Below, one piece after another: positions 47,388 through 59,847 of a DNA stretch of 64,000 nt. The position numbers and the translations under genes were made by a program. Source of the DNA: Papilionanthe hookeriana x Papilionanthe teres (taxonomy: Eukaryota > Streptophyta > Magnoliopsida > Asparagales > Orchidaceae); the NCBI GenBank assembly GCA_022702705.1, contig CM040429.1, positions 9,202,034 through 9,266,033 on the forward strand. The letters are read 5' to 3'. The notes under the pieces are model-generated. The model saw nothing but the letters and a program-made list of their open reading frames with translations. It searched no databases and was not told the origin of the DNA. How positions within the stretch are numbered: position 1 is the first letter of the stretch; each line of letters begins with the position of its first letter.

Positions 47388-47890
47388 TCAATATTTTTTT
47401 CTCAATCTTTCTCAGTCACATATCAGGAATACTCTGTGTTTGCAACTTCATTAAATCCTTACATTTTCGTCTTACTTTATTGTGAGCAGTATTATGTTCA
47501 CCAACATGAGCTAAAGGTTTTTTCTTTTTCTTTAAAATTTTAAATCCTTCACCGATAAATGAATTCATTCTGGACTTGTAGCAACTTTAATTTAAGGCCT
47601 AAATAGATAATAATAAAAACAATATGATGCATCTTTCTGCATACTATACTCTAATCAAGTTAGTATTCTTCAAACAATTTTAAACTAAATCTTTGTTCAA
47701 CGTTACCCATCAATATTTGAGGAAAATTATGACTTTTTGGCTGATATGGTCCCTTCAATAAATATACTCGTCGTGTTGTATCACTATCATTAACATCATA
47801 ACTCCAAATCAAAGAACAAAGCCCAGGATCAGCTGGAAGATTATCAATATCAATTTATATTCATTTATTTCTCTTTAAATAATGATCTAT
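47388..47890 (-). pseudogene. hAT (ZMYM1/TTF-type) transposase, N-terminal part
   Basis: The minus strand reads NLPADPGLCSLIWSYDVNDS, RRVYLLKGPYQP and FPQILMGNVEQRF, followed by a frame-shifted stretch resembling the TTF zinc-finger region and the basic segment before DUF4371. This is the N-terminal half of the transposase at 35480-37222. The upstream 47890-47970 matches 56836-56935 in inverted orientation. Confidence 0.75.
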
Positions 47891-47974
47891 TTATTAAAGC
47901 TTAACAGAAAAAATTATAATACCAATATAAATCATTTAAAATCATTTATCAAGTAATCGTTCATCAAGTAACAA

Positions 47975-50900
47975 CACTATCATTGACGGTTTTAAGCCCG
48001 AATGTGAAAAGTGGAGGGCTATGTTAGGTAGTCAACTCCCAGCGTAAGCTTGTCAAAAAATCATAACGTGAATCATTTTGATCAGTGTAAGTGCTAGGGA
48101 GTCCCCTGAAAGCGTTGCACTGTATAGCCTGCATACAGTGAAAAGTGTACAAGGGCCGCTACACTGGCGCCCGGGTATAGTGTCAAATAAGCAAGGGTTC
48201 CCAAATTACGGGCGGATGCGTGTAAAAAAGTTAGTCCATGAAACTAATATTATGATAGAATCTTGAAATATAGGTACTCAATGGTAAATTAATGGAATCG
48301 GTTGATATTATAATTCATAGAAAGATATATATCTTATGTATTCAAAAAACTAAATGGGTTGGAGAAAAGTCTAAGTAGACTGATAACTTGGGTTTTAAAC
48401 TTTGGTATTCTTGTAAGTGTCGCACTAGAAATGGTGTAGGTGTAATTATAGATAAGAGTTTGAAAGATAATGTTGTAAATATTAATAGAGTTGGAGATAG
48501 AATTATAACCCTTAAGATTATTATTGATACTAAAATTTTTAATATTATAAGTGTTATTCTTCTCAAGTAGGTCTAGATATAAGTTCTAATGATTTAGAAG
48601 ACTTAATACAAATGATACCTCTTAAAGAAATAATATTTATTGGAAGAGATTTAAATTGACATGTCGGTAGAATGGTAGAAGATTTCAGAAATATTCATTG
48701 TGGCTACGGTATTGAAGTTATTAATGAAGATAGAGTCATATTAGATTTTGTTTTAGTGTATGATATTGTTAGTACTAATACTTTATTCAAGAAAAGAGAT
48801 GAGCATCTTATTACTTGTAAAAATGAATCTAATAAAATACAAATTGTTTATTTTTTTATGAGAAGAAGAGATCGTCAAAGATTGTAAAGATTGTAAGATC
48901 ATTCCAATTGAAGATATTGATTATTAGTTCTAAATTTTAAGATGAAGTGTTGCAAAATAAAGAATACTATGATTCATCATTGTATAATTAGATGAGGTAA
49001 CTTTATGAGTAAAATTCAATATTTAAAAATTTGGGATGTTCATGAAGAAACAAATGCTATACAAGATAAAATAACAAACACTATTAAATAAGTGACAAAA
49101 GATGTACTTAGAGAATCACAAGAAAAAGTTTTTATAAATAAAAATAATTAGTGATGAAATAATAATGTGCAAGAAAAGATAAGAAGTTATGTTATAAAAA
49201 TTGGTTTAATTGAAAAAACTGTAGAACTGAGAAAAATATCTAACGGCCTGCAAACAGTCTAAAAACAATCTGTGACTCTAAAAATTTTGCTTTCAGTGAT
49301 CTTTATAATAGAATAGATACTAATCAATGTGAAAAATATATGTATAAGCTAGTCAAACAATGAGAAGAAAATTAAAGAATTAACTAAAGCGTATTAAATA
49401 TGAAAATAAAAATTGTTTTTCTTATAAATAGATATTCAACATAGGTGGGTGAGTTATATTGATAAACTTTTTAATGAAGTTTTTAAAAATATGATCGACC
49501 TTAGTGATTTTAATATCGTTAATAATAATAAAACATTTTATTTTTATCATCCATTAGTAAAAAAAGAAGTTAAAGAAGCTTTAAAGAAAATCAATGGTGG
49601 AAAGTCTGTAGGACTTGATGATATCCCAATTGAAGTGTGGAAATATTTAGGAGATTTGGGAGTTTCTTGGTTTAATAAGCTCTTTAATATTATTTTAAAA
49701 ACTAAAAAGATGTTTGAGGAGTGGAAGAAAAGTATTTTGGTCCCCATTTTTTAGAATAAAGGGGGTGCACAAGGGTGTGCAAATTATAGAGGAATTAACT
49801 TGATGTGTCATACTTTAAAATTATGGGAGAGGGTAATTAAACATAGGTTAAGACGCATTACAAAGATTTCTCATACTCAATTTGAATTTATGTCGGGTAG
49901 GAGCTATGCAAGTTATACATTTACTAAGAGGTTTGATGGAGAAGTTCAGAGATAATAAGGAGGATCTGCATTTGATGTTTATTGATCTAGAAAAAGCATA
50001 CGACAAGGTTCCAAGAGATATCCTTTGGAGAGTTCGTGAGAAGAAAGGTGTTGATATGACATATATTCAATTCATTAAAGATATGTATACTTGAACTGTT
50101 ACTTGTGTTCGAACTGAAGGAGGATTGACCAAATATTTTGCTATTTCTGTTGGATTACATTAAGGATCGACTTTAAACCCATATCTTTTTGCTTTAGATA
50201 TGGATGGTCTTACTGGACATCTACAAGAGGATGTACCTTAGTGTATGCTTTTTGCTGATGATATCCTTCTCGTGGATAAGACTAGAGAAAAAGTCCAGGA
50301 AAAACTTAAATTATGGAGATCTACATTGGAGTCTAAAGGTCTTTGTTTGAGTAGAACTAAAACTGAATAACATGGAATGTAATTTTAGTAGTAGCTTTAG
50401 TGACAGAAGTGTAACTTTGGGTGATCAAATTATTAAAAGATGGGAACGATTTAGATATCTCAGGTCTATTGTTCAAAGCGATGGTGATATAGATGGGGAT
50501 GTTAATAGTAGAATTCATATTGGTTGTTTGAAGTGGAGGAATGCTTTGGGCCTTTTGTGTGATACAAAAGTATCGTTTAGACTGAAAGGAAAATTTTATA
50601 AAATGGTGGTGAGATCTGCAATGCTCTATGACGTTGAATGTTGGCCTTTAAAAGAGATGCATAATACGAAATTAAGTGTTGTCGAGATGAGAATGATTAG
50701 GTGGATGAGTGACTTTGCACTTAGAGACAAAATGTGAAATGAATATATTTGTGATAGGGTTGGTGTAGCTCCAGTGACGAACAAAATTAGAGAGTAGTCT
50801 TAGATGGTTTAGTCATGTTAAATGTCGATCATCGGATGACCCGATTAGGAGACTAGATGTTTTAGATTCGACTTATGTTAAGAAAGTCAGATGTAGACCT

Positions 50901-51036
50901 AGGAAGACTTGTTCTTATTGTAAATGATCTTAATTTATTAAAGTTAAATGAAAATATGACACTAAACAGGACGCAATGGAGAAAAATAATTCAAACCTTT
51001 GGCTTAGTGGGATTAAGGCTTTGTTGTTGTTGTTAT
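47975..51036 (+). pseudogene. RTE-type LINE, near full length but decayed
   Basis: A plus-strand non-LTR retrotransposon with, in order: a non-coding 5' part; endonuclease NIGTLNGKLMESVDIIIHRK, TRNGVGVIIDKSLKD, DHVGRM-like and HLITCKNESNKIQIVYFFMR (48240-48880); a linker with KIWDVHEETNA; then reverse transcriptase VKEALKKINGGKSVGLDDIP (about 49565-49625), DLEKAYDKVPRDILW (about 49985-50030) and an intact FADDILLVDK box near 50245-50275. A C-terminal region (LKWRNALGLLCD, MIRWMSDFALRDKM) follows. It ends LNRTQWRK... then (TTG)n at 51021-51035, the usual RTE-like 3' end. Multiple stops and frameshifts. It is inserted in the hAT 5' flanking sequence, since the flanks are contiguous in the inverted copy at 56.8 kb. 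Confidence 0.85.
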
Positions 51037-53775
51037 AATTGTAATATGAAATATATACTAAACAAATAAATTATTCAAACCTAAATGTTCAACATGAAGT
51101 AACAAGTAAATATAAATGGAGGCAATAAAAGAGAATAGGGAAATGTGTATCTTTATATGACTACAGAAATAGAGCACCGAGCAGAGAACTAATAATGATG
51201 ACCACAAAATGTTGAATTAGCTACTGAAAAAAATAACGATGAATAGAAATAAATTATCTATTTGATACTCCAAATTATGATCTTAACTTATTAGAATTAA
51301 ACGAAAATTTGACACTAAATAGGATGCAATGGAGAAAAAGGATTCATGTAGCCGACCCCACTTAGTGGGATTAAGGCTTTGTTGTTGTTGTTGTTGTATA
51401 CTCCAAATTAAGATGAATCAAAATGAGTATATATCAATTATTATCATCATACCTTAGTTGACATTTCAACAAAATTGGGTGGTATGCATGTAAATGCCCT
51501 CTTAAACATCACTTTGTTAATGTTGTTTTTTATATTACAAGAGAGAGTTGTTCATACAATATTTGGTGCAAAGTTTTTTTCTAAACTGACAAATAGTTGA
51601 TTATACTAATTAAGAAACAGTCATTCAAAAAATATTGATGAGTCGCAATAGATCATATAATAACCAAATAATTTCAAAACTTATCCCATAAATGAGAAGA
51701 ACCGAGCATACACATCTTCATATATCATTTTCACGAAACTTATCCCATAATGTCTCTCTTATGGAGTATGAAATAACCAAATCTTTATGGTTGTAGTTAT
51801 CCAAATCTCAAGATGGAGGTACTAATATGTGAAAAACATACTGAAAGAACAATAAAACTAAAACACATGAAATTGAGTGGTATGTATGTAAAATCCCCTA
51901 AAGATATAAGCAATTTTTAGATTTAAGATATGTAAATACATAGGAATTGAGTGATATATATTTGGTTCAGATCGAAATTCATAATTGGGAAAAAAAACTT
52001 ATATGGACCAAAAAATGACATGTCTGATGATATTTAGAAGAGATAAAGAGGAGAGCACGAGAGATGAGATGATCGATGAATTGGGGCGTGGTTTAGGAAA
52101 ATCATTTTTGAGTATTTAATATTTAATTAAAATTAAAATTATATAATTATTGAAAATTTTATAAATTTTTTGGGGCGGTGTTTTGACCCAATTACTCTAT
52201 TAGCATATATGAATCTACACACTCCTCACTAACATGCAAATTGCTTTTAAGCAAAAAATCATTTTGAATCGTCTAAAAAAAAAGAGGGTCATTTACATGC
52301 ATACCGCCAAATTTATATGTACTTAGATTTTCTAACAGTTAAACTTTGCTTTTTACAGTTATATAACTAAAATTTTTCATATAATTGTATAAAAAATGTA
52401 CATATAAATGGTATAATCTATAGATGACTTCCAAGTAAACTTTATGTACATAACCAACTATTAAGCTCAACAAGTTATCAAGTTAAAAATAATTCTAACT
52501 CATTTGCTCATCTCTATAATGTTTTGGATTTATCAATTTTTAAGTAAGCTTCAGGTTGAATTGAGATAGTTGCGCTGCAGGATCAGAACACTAAAGCGGG
52601 TTCATTTCATATTACATGTTTATGAAATATAAATATTCATTTGTTGTATTAAAAGTCTTTAGTTTTTGCACAACACCATTAAATATAGAATACTTATTTG
52701 CTATGTTAAAATGTCCTCTTTAAAGAAAAGGAGAATGAGAAAAAAAAATTTATGGGAGTTACTGTTCATTTGAGTTATAGTAATATATTAGAGTTAATTT
52801 CATGTAAAGCTATGTATTGTTTCATTTCATTCATGAGATTGCTCTATCTGACTTGAGTTTTAGTTAATTTTATCTAAAACTACATAATAATTCATGTAAT
52901 TCATATCTTTGTAGTTTAACCGTCATTTTTTTAAGCTATAATTTTTTCCTTGTAGTCTCCTGATTCAAAGAGAGAGTTGGGTGAGACTGTCACAGTTCTT
53001 GACATATTGTTGGAGCCATACTTTTCTCAAGGTAAAATTCCTGTGCAAAGTAAAATTGGGAGTGAAAATAAGCTCTTTTATTACTTGGAAAACTTTGAAT
53101 TTTCATAATTTTGATTGTGAGGAAGTTACAGGCAAGTGAAGGTTGGGCACTTTTTTTTCGAAGGTTTACATACATTCCATGTAATTCATATTTATTTACA
53201 TATCTAACACCTAAACTTCAATTTTGACAAATACACATCCAAGAACACATTAGAAAATGGATTCAAAATATTTAAACCTGATGAGGAGAGCTATTCAAAT
53301 GATTAACATTATTATTTTTTTACATTAGAAATAAATGAAATATCACTTATCCAATCAAAAATTCTTTATTTCTCGACATCATTATTGTTTTGGTCTTGGT
53401 AAAAGGGCAAGCACAGGGAAGGCATTGGGCAAGAATTTAACATGATTTAACATATATTTGTCGAACAACAAAATGACAACTTTAAATCTATAAATGAGAT
53501 TGTGAGAAGCTAAGCACGTGACATGAAGTGAAGTTGTGAAGGTAGAAAGCATGTGGGACTTGGGATGAAGCAGAAAAAACAAACAAAGATGGTTGTTAGT
53601 GACTTAGTGGGTTACCTTATCATCAATGCTTTCGAGTAGGAGAGCAACGGAACCTTGGATGAGAAAAATGGAGATTTCTGACTTTGATGGTTGTCGATCC
53701 CGTCATTCTTTCTTAGTTAGCTTGCAGTTCTATCGTCGACGTTCCATCATTGCTGAGAGTCGAGAGAAGGCTGAG
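51037..53775. repeat. Left arm of a large inverted duplication (hAT 5' flank)
   Basis: Inverted-homologous to 54120-56835 over about 2.7 kb. Shared landmarks: AAATTATTCAAACCTAA (51069 vs 56790), AATGTTGTTTTTTATATTA (about 51520 vs 56470), the GTTGGGTGAGACTG block (52975 vs 54920) and the GTTACCTTATCAT block (53612 vs 54297). It holds a small RTE fragment at 51278-51397 absent from the other arm. No coding sequence recognised. Confidence 0.8.
51278..51397 (+). mobile_element. 5'-truncated RTE LINE fragment with 13-bp target duplication
   Basis: A 120-bp 3' end of the same RTE family (…GGATGCAATGGAGAAAAAGG… through (TTG)n) is flanked by perfect ATACTCCAAATTA direct repeats at 51265-51277 and 51398-51410. 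The right arm has the empty site. Confidence 0.9.
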
Positions 53776-54053
53776 CATAGTAATGACGGACCCACCTATT
53801 ACCTAGCAGGGCATATGCCCCCCCACCCATCAAAGTTTCATGAATTCTGTATTTGGAAGGGGCATTTCGGTCATTCAATCTTGTCCTAGATGAGAAATAT
53901 AGGGATTTCCGACTGAGGGTTGTCGATCCCATCTTTCTTTCCCTGCTAGCTTGTGGTTATGTCTCCGTCGTTTTGTTGTTGCTGAGAGTCGAGAGAGGGT
54001 TGAGCAGGGCAATGACGGATCGACTAATTACCAAGCTTGGTCATATGCCCCAC
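53653..54053. repeat. ~170-bp direct duplication at the centre of the inverted repeat
   Basis: 53653-53829 and 53887-54053 share GGATGAGAAA, GGTTGTCGATCCC, GCTGAGAGTCGAGAGA, TAATGACGGA/CAATGACGGA and CATATGCCCC. A third, inverted, partial copy lies at about 54100-54255. The CGGACCCACC...GGCATATGCCC part looks like a hAT-type terminus. Confidence 0.7.
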
Positions 54054-54119
54054 CTTTTCCCTCGTAACCCCCCAACACACACCTAGCCTTGCTTCGCTCT
54101 AGGGCACGAGTCGTAGTCG

Positions 54120-56835
54120 CGGCGTCCCCTACTCAGCCCTCTCTCGACTCCTGGCAACGACGACACATCGATAACAGGACCGCAAGCTAGCTGGGAAGGA
54201 ACAACGGGATTGGATATCCAAAAGCCGAAAATCGCCAAATTTCTCATCTAGGTTTTCGTTGTTCTCCTACTCGAAATCATTTATGATAAGGTAACCCATT
54301 AAACCACTAACCATCATCTTTGTCGATCTGTCCTGCTTCTTCCCCTGCTTTCTACCTTCACAGCTTCAATTCATGTCACATGCTTAGCTTCTTGCATTCT
54401 CATTTATGGATTTAAAGTTGTCATTTTGTTGTTTGCTAAAATATAGGTTAAATTATGCTTAAATCTTGCCCAATACTCAAATCTATGCCACCTTCCTTGA
54501 GCTTGCCCTTTTACCACAATCGAAACAACAACAATATTGAGAAATATGATTTTTTGATTGGGTAAGTGTTATTTCATTTATTTCTAACAATCATAACAGC
54601 TCTCCTCATCAGGTTTAAATCATTTGAATCCATTTTCTATGTGTTCTTGGATGTATATTTGTTAAAATTGAAGTTTAGGTGTTAGATATGTAAATACATA
54701 TGAATTAAGTGGAATGTATGTAAACCTTCCAAAAAAAAAGTAGTGCCCAACCTTCACTTGCCTGTAAATTTCTGGCAAACCAAATTATGAAAAATCAATT
54801 TTTTCCAATCAATAGAAGAGATTATTTTCACACTCAGTTTTAATTAAAACTTGCATAGGAATTTTACCTTGAGAAGAGCATGGCTCCAACAATCTGTCAG
54901 GAACTGTGGCAGTCTCACCCAACTCTCTTTTTGAATCTGGAGACTTCAAGGGAAAAAAATTACAACTTAAAAAAATTATGGTTAAACTATAAAGATATGA
55001 ATTACATGAACTATATTATGTAGTATTAGATAAAAATCAACTAAAACTCAAGTCAGAGAGAGCAATCTCATGAATGAAATGAATCAACTGATAGCTTTAC
55101 ATGAAATTAACTCTAATATATTACTATAACTCAACAAATCGCAACTCTCATAATTTTTTTTGTTTTTTTTTTGTTTTTATTCATTTTCTTTAAAAAGAAC
55201 ATTTCAACATAGCAAATAAGTATCTTACATTTAATGTTGTTGTGTAAAAGCTCAAGACTCTTACTATAACAAATGAACATTTTTGTTTCATAAACATATA
55301 ATATGAAATGGTTACACTTTTGTGCTCTAAACCTACAATGCAACTATTCTAATTCAACTTGAAGCCTAATTAAAAGTTACTAAATCCAAAATATCAGAAT
55401 TTTTTTTTTAACTTGATAATTTGTTGAGTTTAATATGAGTTGGTTATGTACATAAAGTTTAGTTGGAAGTCATCTATAGGTTATACCATTTATATGTACA
55501 TATTTTTATTCAATTATATGAAAGATTTTGGTGGTATAATCGTAAGAAGCAAAGTTTAAATGTTAGGTAATGTAAGTACGCAGAAATTTTGATGTAAATA
55601 TATAAATGACCATTTTTCCTTTTTAGATGATTCAATATGATTTGTTGCTAAAAAATTTTTTGCGTGTTATTTAGTAGTGCTTGTAGATTCTTGTATGCTA
55701 GTGGAATAATTGGGTCAAAAGTGAACCCCAAAAAATTATAAAATTCTCAATAATTATATAATTTTGATTTAAATTTAAATATTAAATACTCAGAAATGAT
55801 TTTTCTAAGTCATGTCCCAATTCATTGATCATCTCATCTCTATTGCTCTCTGTTTTATCTCTTCTAAATACCATTGGGCATGTCTGTTTTTTTCTCTACA
55901 TAAGATTTTTTCTTCCAATTATGGATTCTGATCATAAACAAGTCTTTATCATTTGGAGTGTCTACATACGTATCACTAAATTCTTATGTATTTACATATC
56001 TAACACCTAATAGCTTTTCTTATATTTTTAGAGTTTACATACATACCACTCAATGCACATGTGTTTTAGTTTTATTATTCTTTCAGTATCTTTTTTACAT
56101 ATTACTCCCTTTACATACATACCACTCAATGCACATGTGTTTTAGTTTTATTATTCTTTCAGTATCTTTTTTACATATTACTACCTCTATCCTGAAATTT
56201 TAGACCCCGACAACTATAAGGATTTGATTGTTTCATATTCCATGAGAAAGACATTGTGGAATCAGTTGTGGAAATGTTATATGCAAATGCCCATGCTCAG
56301 TTCACATTTATGGGATATGTTTTGAACTCATTATGATCTCTTGTGACTCACTAATATTTTTTGAATGACTATTTCTTAATTAGTATAAATCATTACAGCT
56401 GCAATTATTTGTCGATTAGAAAATAAGTTTGCACCAAGCATTATATGAACAACTCTTTCTTATTAATATAAAAAACAACATTAATAAATGAATGTTTAAG
56501 GGGGCATTTACATACATACCACCTAATTTGTTGAAATATCAATAAGGTATGATGATAATGATTGATATGTACTATTTTTGATTTATCTTAATTTGGAATA
56601 TCAAATAGATAATTTTTTTGGTTCAACGTTATTTTTGTCAGTAATTTTTTTCTATATTTTGTGTCATTATTGGTTCTCTGCTCAAAGCCTCTTTTTCTCT
56701 GGTCACATAAAGATGCACAGTTTCTTATTCTCTTTTATTACCTCCATTTATGTTTAGTTGTTACTTGATGTTGAACTCTTAGGTTTGAATAATTTATTTG
56801 TTTAATATATATTTCATATTATGAATACTTGATTA
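54120..56835. repeat. Right arm of the large inverted duplication (hAT 5' flank)
   Basis: Mirror of 51037-53775, separated from it by roughly 0.35 kb. It continues at 56836 into the plus-strand hAT N-terminus, as the left arm (after removing the RTE) continues into the minus-strand hAT at 47970. Confidence 0.8.
56034..56185. repeat. 76-bp tandem duplication, nearly perfect
   Basis: Units 56034-56109 and 56110-56185 (TTTACATACATACCACTCAA...) are almost identical. The left arm has a single copy near 51830-51900. Confidence 0.9.
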
Positions 56836-56935
56836 GCAATTTTAAATTATTTATATTGATATTATAATTTTTTCTATTAAGTTTTAATAAATGGATTGTT
56901 ATTTAAAGAGAAAAGAACGAATATAAATTGATATT

Positions 56936-57311
56936 AACAATTTACCGGTTGATCTTAGGCTTCTTCCTTTGATTTAGAGTTATGATATTAATGATAATGA
57001 TACAGTACAATGAGCGTATTTGTTGAAGGGACCTCATCAACAAAAAATATTGCAATTTTCTTCAAGCGTTGATGGGTAACGTTGCACGGAGATTTACTTC
57101 AAAATGGTTTGAAGAATATCCAACTTGATTAGAATATAGCGTGCAGAAAAATGCAACATATTTTCTTTATTGTTATCTATTTAGGCCTCAAGAACAAGTT
57201 ATTACAAGTCAAGGAGATGAAGATTCATTTGTTGGTGAAAGATTTAAAAAGTGGAAGGAACAGAAAAAAATTTTACCTCACGTTGTCATAGAATTAGATA
57301 GGCACACCTAA
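56936..57311 (+). pseudogene. hAT (ZMYM1/TTF-type) transposase, N-terminal fragment
   Basis: Plus-strand second copy of the hAT N-terminus. It has DLRLLPLI-SYDINDNDT, YLLKGPHQQK, a decayed RRF/WFEEYP segment, and RFKKWKEQKK near 57238, homologous in nucleotide sequence to 47860-47430 inverted. It breaks off near 57311, where RTE sequence begins. Confidence 0.7.
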
Positions 57312-58263
57312 AAGAAAAATAAAATTATTTTTATAAGTTTTATTATTTTTATAAGTAAACTTCAAGATTTCAAGATTTGAGATGCTCATGAAGAAACAAA
57401 TTTAGTGGATATTCACAGGAGGTTGTACCCATATCTTGTTGCTTTAGTTATGGATGCTCTTACTGCACATTTATAGGAGGTTGTATCTTGGTGTATTATG
57501 CTTTCACTGATGATATCCTTCTTGTGGATAAGATTAGAGAAGTAGTTCAGAAAAAACTTGAATTATGAAGATTTACATTGGAGTTTAAAGGCCTTCGTTT
57601 TAGTATAACTAAAATTGAATACATAGAATGTAATTTTTGTAGTAGTAGCTCTAGTAGCATAGTTGCAACTATGGGTGTTCAAATCATTAAAATGTTGAAT
57701 GTTCTAGGTATCTTTGGTCTATTGTTCTGAGTGATGATGGGGATGTTATTTGTAGAATTCGAGTTGGTTGGTTGAAGTGGAGGAATGCTTCCGGCCTATT
57801 GTGCGATAGAAAATACTTCTTAAATTGGAAGATAGTGGTGAGACCTGCAATGCTCTATGATGCAAAATGTGGGCCTTTAAAAGATGAGCATAAAACAAAT
57901 TTAAGTTTTGCTGAGATGAGAATGCTTGGGTGGATGAGTGGCTCAACACTTAGAGACAAAATGTGAAATGAATATATCTGTGATAGGGTTGGTGCAGCTT
58001 CGGTTGCGGACAAGATTAGAGAGGGTCGCTTTAGATGGTTTGGTCACATTAAATATCGACCATCTGATGATCCAGTTAGGAGAGTAGATGTATTAAATTC
58101 GACTGATGTTAAGACAGATGTAGAGCTAAAAAGTCTTGGGCTAGTATGAAAAATGATCTTAATTTATTAGACTTAAATGAAAATATAACACTCAATAGGA
58201 CGCAATGGAGAAGAAGGATTCATGTAGCCGACCTCACTTAGTGGGTTAAAGGCTTGTTGTTAA
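57312..58263 (+). pseudogene. RTE-type LINE fragment with internal deletion
   Basis: A short endonuclease-RT linker (IWDAHEETN equivalent, about 57380-57408) is fused to the RT C-terminal region starting LYPYLVALVMDALT (about 57426). A TDDILLVDK box, LKWRNASGLLCD, MLGWMSGSTLRDKM and the 3' end GGACGCAATGGAGAAGAAGG...GGCTTGTTGTT follow. The region between linker and RT palm is missing. It interrupts or terminates the right hAT copy. Confidence 0.75.
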
Positions 58264-58490
58264 TAAGTTTGCCCCTCTCAAAAAAGATGTTTGTTTTCCC
58301 CTGGAGAAGGGAATGTCGTCGTTGCCGAGAGAGGGCTGAGGAAGGGACGTCGCGACTTGCGACCGCAAATCGTGTCCTAGAATGGTGGAAGGGGAGGGTC
58401 AGACGTTGGGGGGAAGGGGGTGTTACAAGACCGAAATACCCCTACCAGATGCCGAATTCATGAAATTCAAGGGTAATAAGTGGGTCCGCT
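58264..58490. repeat. Copy of the palindrome-centre sequence
   Basis: GTCGTCGTTGCCGAGAGAGGGCTGAG...CGTGTCCTAG at 58315-58380 matches 54100-54165 inverted. The end carries the GTGGGTCCGC terminus described for the possible TIR element. Confidence 0.6.
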
Positions 58491-59847
58491 ATTATATAGG
58501 TTTGCATGTCTTTTTTTGTTAAGTGTGGAATTAATTTCTCGGTACTATCCATGATAATAAATTGATCGACCATTTTAATATAATGGGTGGATTAATGCTT
58601 AAGTTGAAAGTTATATGTTATCGTATAAAAGGGTTTGAAGAAATGGTTCACAGCCCAACAAATACAGGCATTATTCTCCCTTGCAGACCTTACTATTAAT
58701 TGCGATGAAGTGAAAATTAGATCATATCTTTGTATACATAATACATAACTTGTCAAAGTTTTAATTTATAAGATATATTAAACAATTAAGAATTTATAAA
58801 GCTTGTATGTCTTAAACCAACTTTATTATTTTATGCTTATAGTAAAAGTCATTAATCTATTATTAGTAGAATTATTTATTTATAGAGTTTCTAAAGTTAG
58901 TTTAGCTGTGCATAATTTTATTAATTTAACGAGAAGAACTTATATGATGGCATTTACAAGATTTTTGGACAAGCACACATTCTAGGCATGCTCACACTTA
59001 GTCAAGCATAGTTATCATTGAGACAAAGGACATAACTATTTATATGAGACTCAACATTCAACTAGGCATAGACTTAAACTTAGTTTACATGGACTCAACA
59101 TTCAACTAGGAGAGATGCAATGTCTCTTTGAATAGAGAAAAGAGAAAGAAAAAAGAGTTAAAGCATTTGTTTTTCTAGAATAGGAAGACTTCTCCTTTAA
59201 AAATGTCTTCTTATCCAAGAAAAAATTATTGGTCCTTACTCGGTTATTATTGATGTTGCTATTATAACTTTTGTCACTTAATGTCTTTCGATTATTATTT
59301 TCATGGTTTTTTCCGGTCCAAAATTTTTTCAATATCTGCCCATCATTTTGCTATGGCTTCATCTTCAATAGTGTTTATGTCATTGTCTTAATATTTTTTT
59401 CATCTTTGTCAAGATTTGTTGTGGGATTGCAAAGAGTTTTGCAAACTGTTGTTAATATTTACACGACATTCTTTTTTTTAAATCAAACTGGCAATTCATG
59501 TGGATATTTCTTCTTTAAATTGTCATGGATATTTTTTCGAGTAAATTGGAGTATTGTCCTATGGTTTTCTAGTGATTTGCTCTTTATTAAAGCTAATAAA
59601 ATTTTCAATATATTTTATTTTTTTATTCACATTTATTTGCATCCATTACTTGAGTAAAAATCTCCTTTGAATACACAATTGATTAAGTTAATTCTGACCC
59701 ATAGAAATGTTCCATGACCAAATTTGAGGATTTTGACGCTTTGTGAAGAATAAACTGGACTTTGACATTGAATTAATTATTCTATAGTAATTACTTGTAT
59801 CACTAAGATGATTCCACCCACATTCTATAATTTTCTTAAAAATAAGT
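58491..59847. other. AT-rich DNA without assigned feature
   Basis: No recognised domain. A GACTCAACATTCAACTAGG motif occurs twice (about 59048-59067 and 59093-59112). Lys/Asn-rich frames around 59102-59332 (-) and 59271-59657 (+) are AT-driven and unassigned. Confidence 0.35.

Larger units (their letters stand above)
53783..58490. mobile_element. Possible TIR element spanning the right hAT copy
   Basis: ACGGACCCACCTATTACC...TTTCATGAATTCTG...GGGGCATTTCGGTC (about 53787-53873) recurs inverted as GACCGAAATACCCC...GAATTCATGAAATT...GGTAATAAGTGGGTCCGC (58428-58482). The interval contains the right hAT N-terminal remnant in the correct inward orientation. The outermost bases and an 8-bp target duplication could not be fixed. 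Confidence 0.45.

Noticed and set aside
59102..59657. Overlapping frames on both strands resembling a copia gag
   Set aside because: Lys/Asn-rich composition follows from AT bias; no zinc knuckle or conserved gag motif could be identified.
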